64,000 nucleotides of DNA, taken from positions 434,001-498,000 of the forward strand of contig JANUWI010000017.1 of the NCBI GenBank assembly GCA_025504975.1, given 5' to 3'. This document shows, piece by piece, positions 1 to 10,848 of this stretch. This DNA is from Plenodomus lindquistii. Lineage: Eukaryota; Ascomycota; Dothideomycetes; Pleosporales; Leptosphaeriaceae. The first letter of the stretch is position 1. Each line of letters starts with the position of its first letter. Position numbers and translations under genes: made by a program. The notes below the pieces were generated by a model. It searched no databases, had not been told where the DNA came from, and was given only the letters and a program-made list of their open reading frames with translations.

Positions 1-732
1 TATGTGAAGGTAAGCCTGCTTATTCTGCCAGAACGAACGCCAAAAGCTGGGGAAGCGAGCTCTTCTCAATATCCCTTTTTCTCGACACACTCCATTTCTT
101 ATTGTTTCTTTGCCTATCAATTTGCTGGAGAGATACAGCTTTCATATGATACCCAGCTTAGCGCATCGCTCTACCTGTGGTGATGAACAAGAGAATAGGA
201 CGTTCCCGACTGGGCTTAGTGCACCCCCTTGTCAATTAGAATGTCAGAACATGCTTGACTTGCTCTGCCGACTAGAAGAGCTCGTCAACCGCCAATGATC
301 CCAGAAGAGGATCAGTACAATTAAATCTGTCTTCACTAGATTTGGGAAATAGTGCAAGGATACTGGCAGCTCTGCAGATCTAGGCCCCTCACTTGCATGT
401 TGTAGGATCAGATCTTCACAAGGGTGAATCTTCTGTGGTTGATTTCTGGAACGAGGCTGACTGAGTTGGGCACTAGAGAACGTGGCTGCGCTGAGCAGCC
501 GTCGTGGCGCCACCAATATTGAAGAAAACCTTCGGATGGGGTATAGCTCATCGTTGTCAGGAGGCAAGAGCTTTCACGGCCCATCACATACAGGGCCTCG
601 GTTGCGCGTGCAGTGCAGCTTCGCCGGCGACATAACTTAGGGCGCTCTTCCCACAGATCTGAGCTATGAGGCTACTTTGCTGGTTACCAGACATTCCATC
701 CGTTTAGTAGACTGTCACCACACTCGTTCCCA
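1..732. other. Intergenic region, no gene seen
   Basis: Short open frames exist on both strands (for example 244-567, minus), but none has a signal peptide, domain motif or splice pattern that persuades me. The right part is presumably the promoter and 5' leader of the CBM18 gene that starts at 733. Confidence 0.5.
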
Positions 733-2428
733 ATGCATTTATTCCGCATATGGACCGTGACGGCTCTAGGCTGCTTGTCGCTGGCTGCGGCTACTGGTCC
801 CAGTAAACCAGTGGCGTCTTCTATAGCAGCTCTGGTCTCGAAGGACGGAACGTGTGGTGGCTCCAAAGGATACACATGCTCGGGGTCTACCTTCGGGAAA
901 TGCTGTAACAAGAATGGTGTAAGTAGAGCGCGCTGACCTTCACGATACTCACTAACTCTGATCGTTGTAGTACTGTGGTAGTTCTACTGGATGCTGTGGT
1001 ACTGGATGCAATTCGCGGTTTGGGACTTGCTCATCGTCCACTTCACTCTCATCAAGTTCTTCTTCCTCCCACAGATCGACTTTCGTGGGAATTCGGAGCA
1101 CGCTTTCCACTCGCGTTTCCTCCACCAAAACAAGCACAACCCGCTCGTCTTCCACTCGGCCCTCCACGTCGGCTCGTACGACATCTACCAGCAAAGTCAC
1201 CTCCAACGGACGATGCGGCAAGGGTTTCGGCTTCACTTGCCAGGGATCAAAGTACGGTAGCTGCTGTCGTTCAGACAGCTACTGTGGGAGTGAAGACGAC
1301 GATTGCAGCAAAGGATGCCAGCAAGGCTTCGGAAAGTGTTTTGCTGATGTCACGTCTTCCTCACGGTCTGTAAAATCGACCTCGAAGCCATCTAGGACTT
1401 CCTGCAAGACTAGCACCTTGGTGCGGAAAACAACGAAATCCAAGTCGTCATCAACGACAGCTAAGACATCGTCGAAAGGTTCGTCTGCGAAGCTGTCATC
1501 TACAGTGGCGTCGTCATCTCGGGGTTCGTTTGCGGTCTCAAGCAGTAGTGTAGCGTCCTCGTCTACAGTCGTCCTCTTGTCTTCAAGCCCTTCGCCTGCG
1601 CCCTCGAGCTCGATTATCATCTCATTCAGCAGCGCAGCAGGTTCCAGCTCGACCGTCGAGCTGACGCCTGAGCTGACGCCAACTCCCTCACCTGAGCCTA
1701 CACCCGAGCCCACGCCAACTCCCTCACCTGAGCCTACACCCGAGCCCACGCCAACTCCCTCACCTGAGCCTACACCCGAGCCCACGCCAACTCCCTCACC
1801 TGAGCCAACGCCTGAGCTGACGCCAACTCCCTCACCTGAGCCTACACCCGAGCCCACGCCTGAACCCTCACCTGAACCCACACCTGATCCAATTCCAATA
1901 CCGACTCCTACCCCGTCGCCAACGCCTGTCCCCGGCCCAGTGCCCTGCAACAGCTCACCTCCCGGCAATCTCATCAGGAATCCTGGCTTCGAAACCAACA
2001 GCCTCGACCCTTGGGTCTACTTAAACTACGGCTCCATTTCCAACGTCGGTGTCAGAGAAACCGGCGGCTATAGTTGCCCGCACTACTTCTTCGGCACCAT
2101 CAACGGCGACGGCGCACCCACCTTCCTCATACTTTCGCAGACCTTTGTTGTCCCACCAGGCTTTAGCAACGTTGAATTGACAGCCTGGGTGCGCGGCACA
2201 CGCCAGCCGGGCGACCCAGATGACACGGTGTTCATTATCGGGGTAGACGGAGACCAGTGCGGATACGTGTCTACGTATCAGACGGATCAGTGGGTGCAGG
2301 TGCGTTGCGGGAGGATACCGATTCCGGAGGGAACACACGAGCTTGAGGTGCAGATTTCGAGTATTGCCTCGTTTGACCAGAATGGGTCGTTTGGCGTCGA
2401 TGATGTCGTGGTCCGGCTTATTGACTAG
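733..2428 (+). CDS. Secreted protein with two CBM18 chitin-binding domains, repeat linker and C-terminal NPGFE-type domain
   Basis: Two exons, 733-918 and 971-2428 (intron 919-970, gtaagt...ttgtag, with a ctaac branch site), give 547 residues. A hydrophobic signal peptide covers about residues 1-21. The first hevein-like (CBM18) domain spans the intron; its cysteines run CGGSKGYTC...KCC...YC...CC...C. A second copy begins CGKGFGFTC. Such domains bind chitin oligomers, so the product probably acts outside the cell on chitin, either the fungus's own or exposed wall material. A Ser/Thr-rich stretch follows, then a Pro/Thr/Glu tandem repeat encoded by 36-nt units, then about 140 residues starting NLIRNPGFE and ending FGVDDVVV, which resembles fungal carbohydrate-binding beta-sandwich domains. 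No catalytic domain is present. Domain calls are from pattern; adhesin, wall protein or effector roles are all possible. Confidence 0.85.
1672..1875 (+). repeat. In-frame minisatellite encoding Pro/Thr/Glu linker
   Basis: About five copies of a 36-nt unit (core cctgagcctacacccgagcc followed by cacgccaactccctca) lie inside the CBM18 gene and encode EPTPEPTPTPSP-like units. Some copies read gagctg instead of gagccc. The unit length is a multiple of three, so copy-number change would alter linker length without a frameshift. Confidence 0.85.
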
Positions 2429-3114
2429 ATGCTTCGATCTGTTTGTTGTGCATGAGAAGAGGCGGACAATGCCGGTCGTGTTGGGCGAGACGATGGCATA
2501 TCTAGTACAAATTGTAATACCTCTACCATAGAAATCTAGTCGACTTGAGGCTCATGGCGCTATATACATGCTTCCACGTCATATCAGAAAGCGATCAAGA
2601 CCTGTCTAGAAGTTCATACATGTGGCAGTTTAGCAAACGTACTCAGGTTCTCTCTCACACCGTGATCTAATACTTAGAGAGAGACACTAAGATCGATGTG
2701 ACGCATCATTATAATAGATACATTGCTACTTCTAGACAACACACTCGCATTCCATCGTGATCCAAATCACCTGTAGGTACAGGCCACTTGTAGCTTCTCT
2801 ATCCACCAACATGATGTCGGCACAAAGAGAGAACATAACTATAAAGACCACCCAAAGCCCCAGCGCCGATTACCCTTTCAATCAATCACCCCTCAGAGAA
2901 AGAATTACAGCCGAAAAGGGAGAACCAACCGCGCTCGCTATGAAGGTTTGGAAATCGCTTGCTGGAAATGGATGATGAAACTGCTAAAAGCTAAGAGCGG
3001 GTGCTTTGAAGACGGGCAGAGTCCTAGAAGACTTCACTGCGCAACCTCGTATTAGCCAGACCGAAAAAGGGGGTATCAGAGTAAGTCTGGGTAACGGGGT
3101 TGTGGGACGAGTGA
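2429..3114. other. Intergenic region between convergent genes
   Basis: Holds the 3' ends of the CBM18 gene (plus strand) and the DUF2433 gene (minus strand). I see no coding candidate, and no terminator-like signal I could defend. Confidence 0.5.
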
Positions 3115-5434
3115 TTATGACTCGCCTCCCGTTGATGCTGCTGGAGCACCTTCACCCGCTCCACCCCTAAACGATCCCCTTCCGCCACGACCGGTTCCAC
3201 GTGCACCTCGCTCTCCACCACGGCCACCGCGAGCAGAACCTCCGCGGCCTCCGCGACCGCCACGGCCCCCTTCGCTGTCAGATGCACCTCCGCTTCGGTA
3301 GCCTGTACCAGGAGCGCCGCCGCGGGTACTAGCCTGCCAGCTTCCCGCTCCATATCGAGTGGCATTGGAATTGTTTGGATTGTTTGCGGGGCGTTCGTTG
3401 AAGATCTTGACTGTCTGCTTCTCAGGGCCACCGCGAGCATTTCGGACATCGTCAGCAACGCGGCGAAGAGCATTGTGCATGTCGTTTGACGTGGCGAAGT
3501 GCGCAACGAAGAAGTGCTTGATCTTCTCCAGCTTCTCGATCTTCTCCCTGTCTTCCTCAGCAAGCAGACTCTTGGCTTCCTCTTCATCCTTGACACCGGC
3601 GATGAAGAGTCCCTTGCTTTCTTTGCGCTCGACTGGCTCACGAGGAGCAGGCGACGCGGTCTTTTCAGGACCTGATGTTCCGTTGGGCTTGGCCTCGCTT
3701 GAGACTGCTTTATCCGCAGTGTTATTATTCGGTTGCGGGGTTGCAGCCTTCACGGGCTCCTTTGGTGTGGCAGCAGGCGCTGGGGAAGGTCCGGTGCGTG
3801 CAGGCTGGCCAGACTTTATCTGCTGCTGCTGTTGAGGCACTGGTGGGGTGGCAACAGCGGGACGGGGCTGCTGAGGTGCATTGGCAGGAGGCCCGCCGGG
3901 ACGTCCCTGGGCAGGCGATGGAGCCGCGGGGCTGGGAGCACTCGCAGGAGGACCGGTGGAAGTGTTGGCAGCCGCAGGTTGGGTCTGACCAGGGGTAGGT
4001 TTGCCGCCACGGTGAGCGAAGTTGAAGCCCTGAGCCCTCATCTCGGTTCCAATCCTGCCATTGTCGATGTCCAGCACCAGCCATCCATAGGCTGCATCTG
4101 CGAGGTTGAAATTCCACATATTTTTGAATGCGCTCTCGTCAATGACACCGCTCTGGGGGCCTGGCGCTGGGCCACCGAATGGATTGCCACCATTGGCCAC
4201 GGTAGGCATCTTGTTGACAATATCAAGGGCAAGTGCTAGAAGGCGCTGCTGCGAATCGCTGTCGGCGACTGCGGGCTCGACCTCGGTCTTGACTGTGTCC
4301 CAGACATCATTGAAGGAGGCTTTGGAGGCAGCGAGCTTGCCGCGGTAGTGATCGAGTGTAGGGTTGACGCTGAACTCGTTGTACGAACTGCCGTAGCGGA
4401 AATGCAGACCAGCGGAGACGGAGAAGTCGGCCTTGAGGGTGACAGATAGCTGATTGAGCAGCCCTTCGCGTGCGGGGGAGGCGTGGGTGACGAATATGCG
4501 GGTCTCGGTGGGGTCATATACGCGGTTCGCAGTGTCGACGAGTTCGCCCATTTGAAGCAAGGTGGTCCACATGGTGCCCTGTCCTCCAGCGATTGTGGTC
4601 CTACCCTCGCCATTGTCGAACAGCTTGTGCATGACTACTGCGCCACCCAGGCCGAGCAGTCGTAGCTTCACGCCGCCGACATCGAGCAGTCTCGAGTGCG
4701 CCTCGTCAATGATGTGCAGGTTGTCGACCTTGTACTCCCCAGAGCGTAACTTCTCTAGCACTTGCACGTCCTCACATGCACCCCACACTGTGTAGACAGG
4801 CACGTTGAGCGTGTGCGTCTTGTTCAAGAAGAGGGGTAGTTCTGATAACGGCAGGTGCTCGCGCGCAAAGCGTTCCTTGATCGGGGGCTGCGGCGGCGCC
4901 TGCGCAATGGACCGCTTTACGCTGTCTGACAAGAGAGGCGAGTATTGCGCAACGTGTTTCAGGGTCCTGCATCTGTCAGTCTCACTGATCGCGAATGCAA
5001 TAGTCGACGGTGTCGACATACTTCTCGGCGATACGGTCGAGAGATCGATCATCGTAGAAACCGAAGTCGCCAGTGTGAATGATGTAGTTTGCCCGCGCGT
5101 CCGCAGCGAGCTGGTTCAGCGATTGCAGGTTTCCTACCCAAAGTCAGCAGGCTCTCGAGGGCGACACTCGACGACGGCATGGAGTGGCTCACCTCGTACG
5201 TCTGCGATGCAGAGAACACGAACGCTGCCCTGCTGAATCACTCGGCCCTGGTTAGGGAGCAGCGGGACAGCACCAGGCGCGGGCCCAGAGGGGACGCCGG
5301 GACCGCCACCATTGGGGAGATAGTTGCCGGGGTATGGGCGCGGTTGGTTGGGAGCTTGCTGTGCGGTGAATTAGTGATGATACAGGAGGACATGTGACTT
5401 GGAAGTGGCTGAGTGCCACACGTACCGAAGCCAT
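3115..5434 (-). CDS. DUF2433-family metallophosphoesterase-like protein with C-terminal RGG region
   Basis: Four exons on the minus strand: 5434-5426, 5358-5193, 5133-5022 and 4972-3115. All introns are GT-AG and 49-67 nt, and frame is kept for 714 residues. The N-terminal part has calcineurin-like phosphoesterase signatures: CIADVRGN, HTGDFGFYD and, further on, VWGACEDV and HIIDEAH. This matches the fungal family annotated as DUF2433, whose substrate is unknown to me. The middle (about residues 370-530) is Pro/Ala/Gln-rich and probably disordered. A charged helical stretch around KIEKLEKIKHFFVAHF follows. The last 60 residues are dense in RGG/GRGG repeats, typical of RNA-binding tails that are arginine-methylated. 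A role in RNA metabolism is inference. The tiny three-codon first exon fits the splice sites but is the least certain part. Confidence 0.85.
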
Positions 5435-6671
5435 CGAATCGTCAAGGGCGGAGGTGTCTGTGGAGGGGCCGGGTGTCGTGTCTAGACGAGGGCGAGGTGC
5501 GCGGTGACGTTGGGTGGGGATGAGGTGAGTTTGGGGGGAAGCGTTGTATTAGAAGGGCTGCTCGTGTGTAGGTGACAGCGGCGAGTTTGCGTCGTTTGGG
5601 TTGTTCCTGCGGTTTTTGCTAACAACCTGATGCGGCTTAGCGCAATTGGAGCTGTCTGGCCTCTCCGTCAAAGGATTCGTCTTCACCCATCTCTCTCCAT
5701 CCTCACCACCTCCATTTATGGGCAGCGCGTCTTCGTGGCATCATCTACCCCTCTCGTGCCCTTCAAGCTAGTTTCCTCTATTGCCAGATCTCGCATTGAG
5801 TTACTGGGATCGACGGACACCATCCTTGTCGACATCATGGCTACTTCTAGTCACGATACGAAGGAGCTGGTGTTCATCGTGTCCGCATCTCACGCCAACA
5901 GCCCGACGCGTGAGCCCATGCAGTAGCAAGAAGATGACGAAAGTACTGAGAGTTATCGCATTATAACCTCTACCACTCCTGGAGACTGCACGCAATATCT
6001 AATCACTCTTGGTAGTGGCTTGGTGTATTATGGTAACTACGGTGAGCAGTGTAAGTGACCTTGGCGACTCAACAAACACGAGCACCTTCGTAGCGTTCCC
6101 TTCTTTGCAATGCCAACCTGATCAGCCTTCAGATTTCCACTTGGACTTCCCAAAACACACGGGAGCCTACGACACCTGGAAGTTCTAGTCGACATTACTA
6201 CTCCACAATAACAGAGAGTCACAGCATGCTGTGGCATCATGTCCCGGAAGCTGTAGACATAGACGAGTGGCACATTGATGGCATTAACGAGGACTGACAG
6301 TCTTTGTCTTTCCCCTATCCCTGAGACGGGTAGACGTCCAGTCCAAACCCACCAGAGACACAGAACCTCGACGTGACAGACTGTCAATGATCGAATTGAC
6401 GATTCTACTGTGAGCAGCCGGAATCTTGCTGAGCATCTTGCGGCGGGAGACAAATAGATGTCCATTCCTGGCGTCGACGGCGGTTTGTTTTCCCGATAAA
6501 ACAGACTAAACCGCATTGGCCTGGACCCTGTTTTCCGCCAAGCAATATTTTGCGAAAAAAAGTGCCCCCCGCAGCCGCGCTTCATCCTCCTCCAAAACTC
6601 TGATCTTCTGCTTTTGCATTTGATCATTCAAGGCCGATCTTTTACATTTCACACACTGTAAAAGCATCGCC
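5435..6671. other. Divergent promoter region
   Basis: Lies between the starts of the DUF2433 gene (minus) and the karyopherin gene (plus). A 196-codon open frame at 6037-6627 (minus) has no family features, runs into the karyopherin leader, and I treat it as chance. A shorter plus frame at 5630-5926 is also unsupported. Confidence 0.5.
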
Positions 6672-9600
6672 ATGGACGAGCAACAGTTTGTGCAGCTGCT
6701 CGAGGGCTTGTTGCAGCGTAAGTTCTCGAGGCAGTGCTCGCCCGGTTACACAGCTGACAAGTCCCAGCCGACACCGAACGTGTCAAGTCTGCGACGTCCA
6801 CCCTCAACAAACAATACTACAGCTCCCCGGCGTCTTTGAACGCACTCCTTCAGATTCTGTGCGGGCACCCCAAGTCAGAGCTGCGTCAGCTGGCTGCCGT
6901 GGAGGCTAGGAAACTAGTAACGAAGCACTGGGCCAACCTGCCTGCGGACCAGAAGAGCTCTCTTCGCAGCCAATTATTTCAGTTCACACTCAACGAGGAT
7001 GTCACTCTCACTCGCCACTCAGCTGCCCGCGTCATAGCAGCAATTGCATCTCAAGACTTCGAGGATGGCGAATGGGCCGATCTGCCTGGGCTCCTACATC
7101 AGGCCTCGACCAGCCCAACTGCCCGACACCGCGAGGTGGGTACCTACATTATCTGGACGACCTTGGAATCTGTCGGCGATGCTTTCCCTGGCAGTCAGGC
7201 CAATTTGTATAAGCTATTTAGCACCACCATTCAGGATCCCGAGAGCGTCGAGGTCAAGATCAACACTCTTCTTGGCCTTAGCCGCCTTGCTATGCTCTTG
7301 GAGCCTGATGAGGACCCAAAGGCACTAGCCCTTTTTCAAGAGTCCATCCCTGCCATGGTCACTGTGCTCAAGAGCACTGTTGATGAGGGTGATGAGGATC
7401 GTGCCATGCAGGCTTTTGAAGTCTTCCAGACCCTTCTAGGCTGCGAGTCCGCCTTGTTGGCGAAGCACTTTGGTGATCTCGTCAAATTCATGCTTGAGCT
7501 TGCCTCTAGCACCAACGTCGAGGACGACTATCGGTCTCAGGCGCTCGCATTCCTCATGCAATGCGTCCGATACAGAAAACTCAAGGTTCAAGCTCTGAGG
7601 ATTGGCGAAGAGATGACTCTCAAGGCTCTGCACATTGTTACTGAGCTTGGTGATCTCTCCAGCGAAGATGAGGACGTCACACCTGCCCGCTCGGCCCTTG
7701 GTCTACTCGACATTCTCGCTTCTAGCTTGCCTCCGAGCCAGGTCGTCATTCCTCTCCTCAAGAACCTCGGCAACTACTTCTCTTCACAAAATCCTGACTA
7801 TCGCCAGGCCGGTATCTTGGCTTTAGGCATGTGTGTTGAGGGGGCTCCTGACTTCATTGCCACCCAACTCAATGAGATCATGCCCCTGGTGCTACACCTA
7901 CTCGAAGACCCTGAGCTCAAGGTCCGCGCTGCTGCTTTGAACGGAGTTGCTCGCCTGGCTGATGACCTCGCCGAGGACGTTGGCAAGGAGCATGCTAGGC
8001 TCATCCCTGCCATGCTCAAGAACTTTGACCTTGCCGCAAGCAATGTACAGGGTCCAGACGACGAACGGAACCTTTCGATCATCCGCGGTAGCTGTCACGC
8101 CATCGACTCGTTGATTGAAGGTCTTGAGCCGGAAGATGCTGGCAGGTATGTCCCCGAGTTGATCCCACGATTCAGCAAGCTCTTCCACTACGAGGACCTC
8201 AAGGTAAAGAGCGCGGCTATTGGTGCGGTGGGCTCTATCGCATCTGCTGCCGAGAAGGCATTCTTGCCCTTCTTTGAGCAGACCATGCAGGAGTTGTCCC
8301 AGTACGTCAGGATCAAGGATAGCCAAGATGAGCTTGACCTTCGTGGAGTAACGTGCGACTCTATGGGTAAAATCGCATCTGCTGTCGGCCCTCAACCTTT
8401 CGAACCTTACGTCCTTCCTCTTATGGAGGCTTCGGAAGAGGCGCTCCACTTGGATCACCCTCGTCTCCGCGAGACCAGCTACATTCTCTGGAGTACTATG
8501 GCAAAGGTGTATGAGGAGCAGTTCGCCAAGTATCTGCCTGGCGCTGTCAAGGGTCTACAAGACTGCCTTGACCAAGAGGAGACTGGCCTTGATGTGGAGC
8601 TTGGAGAGGAGGCTGCAGAGTTGGTCGGTGGTGAGGTCATCATCCAGGGTCGCAAGATAAAGGTTGCATCTCCTGCTGATGATGACGACGATGACAGTGA
8701 TCTCAATGAGGCTGCTATGGGTGAGGAAGATGAGGAAGATTGGGATGACCTCGAGGGCGTTTCCGCTGTTGCCATGGAAAAGGAAATCGCAGCTGAAGTC
8801 TACGGAGATATCATCACCCACACTCGCCGCGAGTACATTCCTTACATGGAGACAACCGTCACTAAGTTGCTGGAGCTTGTTGATCATTCGTATGAGGGCA
8901 TTCGCAAGGCCGCACTAGGGACCCTTTGGCGCACATATGCATGCCTTTTTGGCATGGCCGAGGGTGACGGCATGGCTAAGTGGCAGCCTGGCCTACCCCT
9001 TGCTGTCGAGGTACCGGACGAGCTGAAGAAGCTTGGTAACCTTGTCATGACAGCGACTATGTCGGTCTGGCAAGATGAGATGGATCGGTACGTTGCTTCC
9101 TTATTCTACTCCACAAACCCTGCAAAGATGACACAACTGTCGTTAATCCCAGCTCACTCCGATGCACAAAGTGCACTTGAGGTGAAAGCGAATCTACTAC
9201 TGAGCTTTCGTCAGCAATCTGAATGTTGGATATACTTTGCAAAGACCATTGCTAACATGATTCAGGGGAACTGTCACAGACATGAACCGTGATGTCGCCG
9301 CCACATTGAAGCTTTGTGGTCCTGCCGCACTCATGACGGAGAACGGTACCGTCGTTCCTGATCTATGCCAACAACTGCTTGCTGTCATCACCAAGCGTCA
9401 CCCTTGCCAGCAGGATCTTGGTGATGAGGCCGAGGAGGACATTCTCGAAGAGTCTTCCGAGTACGATTGGCTTGTTATTGAGACTGCTCTTGAAGTTGTC
9501 ACTTGCCTCTCCGTCGCTTTGGGCTCACAGTTCGCCGAGCTCTGGAAGATGTTCGAGAAACCCATTGTGAAATACGCTAGCAGTCAGGAATCTACCGAGC

Positions 9601-10151
9601 GTAGCGCCGCTGTTGGTACTATTGCGGAATGCGTTGGTAACATGGGTGCTGGTTGCACACCGTATACGACTGGCCTTTTGAAGCTTCTTCTCCACCGCCT
9701 GTCGGACGAAGACCCAGAGACCAAGTCTAATGCTGTCTACGGTATTGGTTTGCTCTGTGAGATGACGACAAACGACGACGAGATCCTGAAATCGCTACCT
9801 TCCATCTTCTCCAAGCTTGAGCCTCTACTCGATGCACAGGATCAGGCACGTTTGCTCGACAACACTGCTGGGTGCGTTAGCCGCTTCATAACCAAGCATC
9901 CCAGCAAGCTCCCGATCTCCGAGGTTCTCCCCCGCCTCGTGCAGCTTCTGCCCCTCCGGGAGGACTACGAAGAGAACAAGCCCGTGTTTGGTATGATTGT
10001 CAAGCTTTACCAGCAAAACGAGCCGACGATTGTGCAGCTTACTCCTACATTGATGCCTGTCTTCGAGAAGGTGCTTGGTGAACCCGAAGATCAGCTGGAA
10101 GACGAGACGCGTGCGCAGCTGGTGGAGCTGGTGCAATATCTGCGCAAGTAG
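6672..10151 (+). CDS. KAP123: Importin beta-family karyopherin, Kap123/importin-4 type
   Basis: Three exons: 6672-6717, 6768-9087 and 9266-10151, giving 1083 residues, close to the about 1,110 of yeast Kap123. The product should carry ribosomal proteins and histones through nuclear pores, binding cargo and Ran-GTP through HEAT repeats. The sequence shows helical HEAT repeats throughout (for example AALNGVARLADDLAEDVG and KSAAIGAVGSIASAAEKAF) and a strongly acidic loop near residues 650-680 rich in Asp/Glu, as in Kap123. The N-terminus MDEQQFVQLLEGLLQ continues across intron 1 into PDTERVKSAT, the usual start for this family. Intron 2 is long (178 nt), has no stop in the upstream frame, and ends with a clear gctaac...ttcag; its removal joins EMDR to GTVTDMNRDVA. 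The subfamily call is from overall likeness. Confidence 0.93.
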
Positions 10152-10848
10152 AGGATTTTTCTTGGATTGTTAAAAGAGGAGGATACCCGTCGAAAGACAC
10201 ATGTTGAATGATAACGATGACTATGGGCAATGTACTTGGGGCATGCAGATGCCATGATCTCATGACAATAGCTAAATGGAGTGAATGCATGTGCATGACA
10301 CAGGCACGTTTGGACAGTGTGGTGTAAAGTGACATAGCTCTTTTGACTTGCGACGAGTGATTGGCGTGTTCAGGCAGGTGGTACGCGTGGAGCACGACCC
10401 GGGCGGAGGTGTCGGCGGTAAGGTCGATACGGGGCTGATCTTGCTTGTTCCTGAAAGGTCCCCAGTGCCAAGGCCGCGGCCGCGGTGACGTTACCATGGC
10501 GCATGAAGACGGCTGGGGCTGCTGCTTCCAACACGCCTCACCACTGGCGACAGCATCACTCCACCCATGAGTAGTCGCTCACATGCTTATCCGTAACGTG
10601 CACACCCAACAACGCACATAGCACACAGGCTTTCTTTTGCTCTTCGCACCACCACGTACCCAGCTCGTTCTACTCCATCACACAGACAGCTGCCACGCGC
10701 CACCTCGGCTCACCCCCCAACCCACAACCGCGCCGCCAGACACCTTCGCTCGCGCACTTGCTACTGATCGCATCGGGCTGTCGACACGTGATCCATCTCA
10801 TCTCGCTCTCCACCCTCTCCGCACAGCGCTGCGGCGCATCCTACCAAC
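10152..10848. other. Intergenic region; pyrimidine/CA-rich leader of the NPC1 gene
   Basis: The part from about 10610 to 10848 is rich in C, A and T with few G, typical of a fungal promoter and 5' leader. I see no gene. Confidence 0.5.

Noticed and set aside
1279..1998. 239-codon frame antisense to the CBM18 gene
   Set aside because: It is the mirror of the repetitive Pro/Thr/Glu and Ser-rich coding region (giving Gly/Val/Ser repeats); low-complexity repeats leave several frames open.
6037..6627. 196-codon minus-strand frame upstream of the karyopherin
   Set aside because: No domain, an odd Cys/Arg/Ser-rich composition, and it covers the likely karyopherin promoter and leader.
7898..8458. 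186-codon frame antisense to the karyopherin
   Set aside because: Shadow of a strongly conserved coding region on the other strand.
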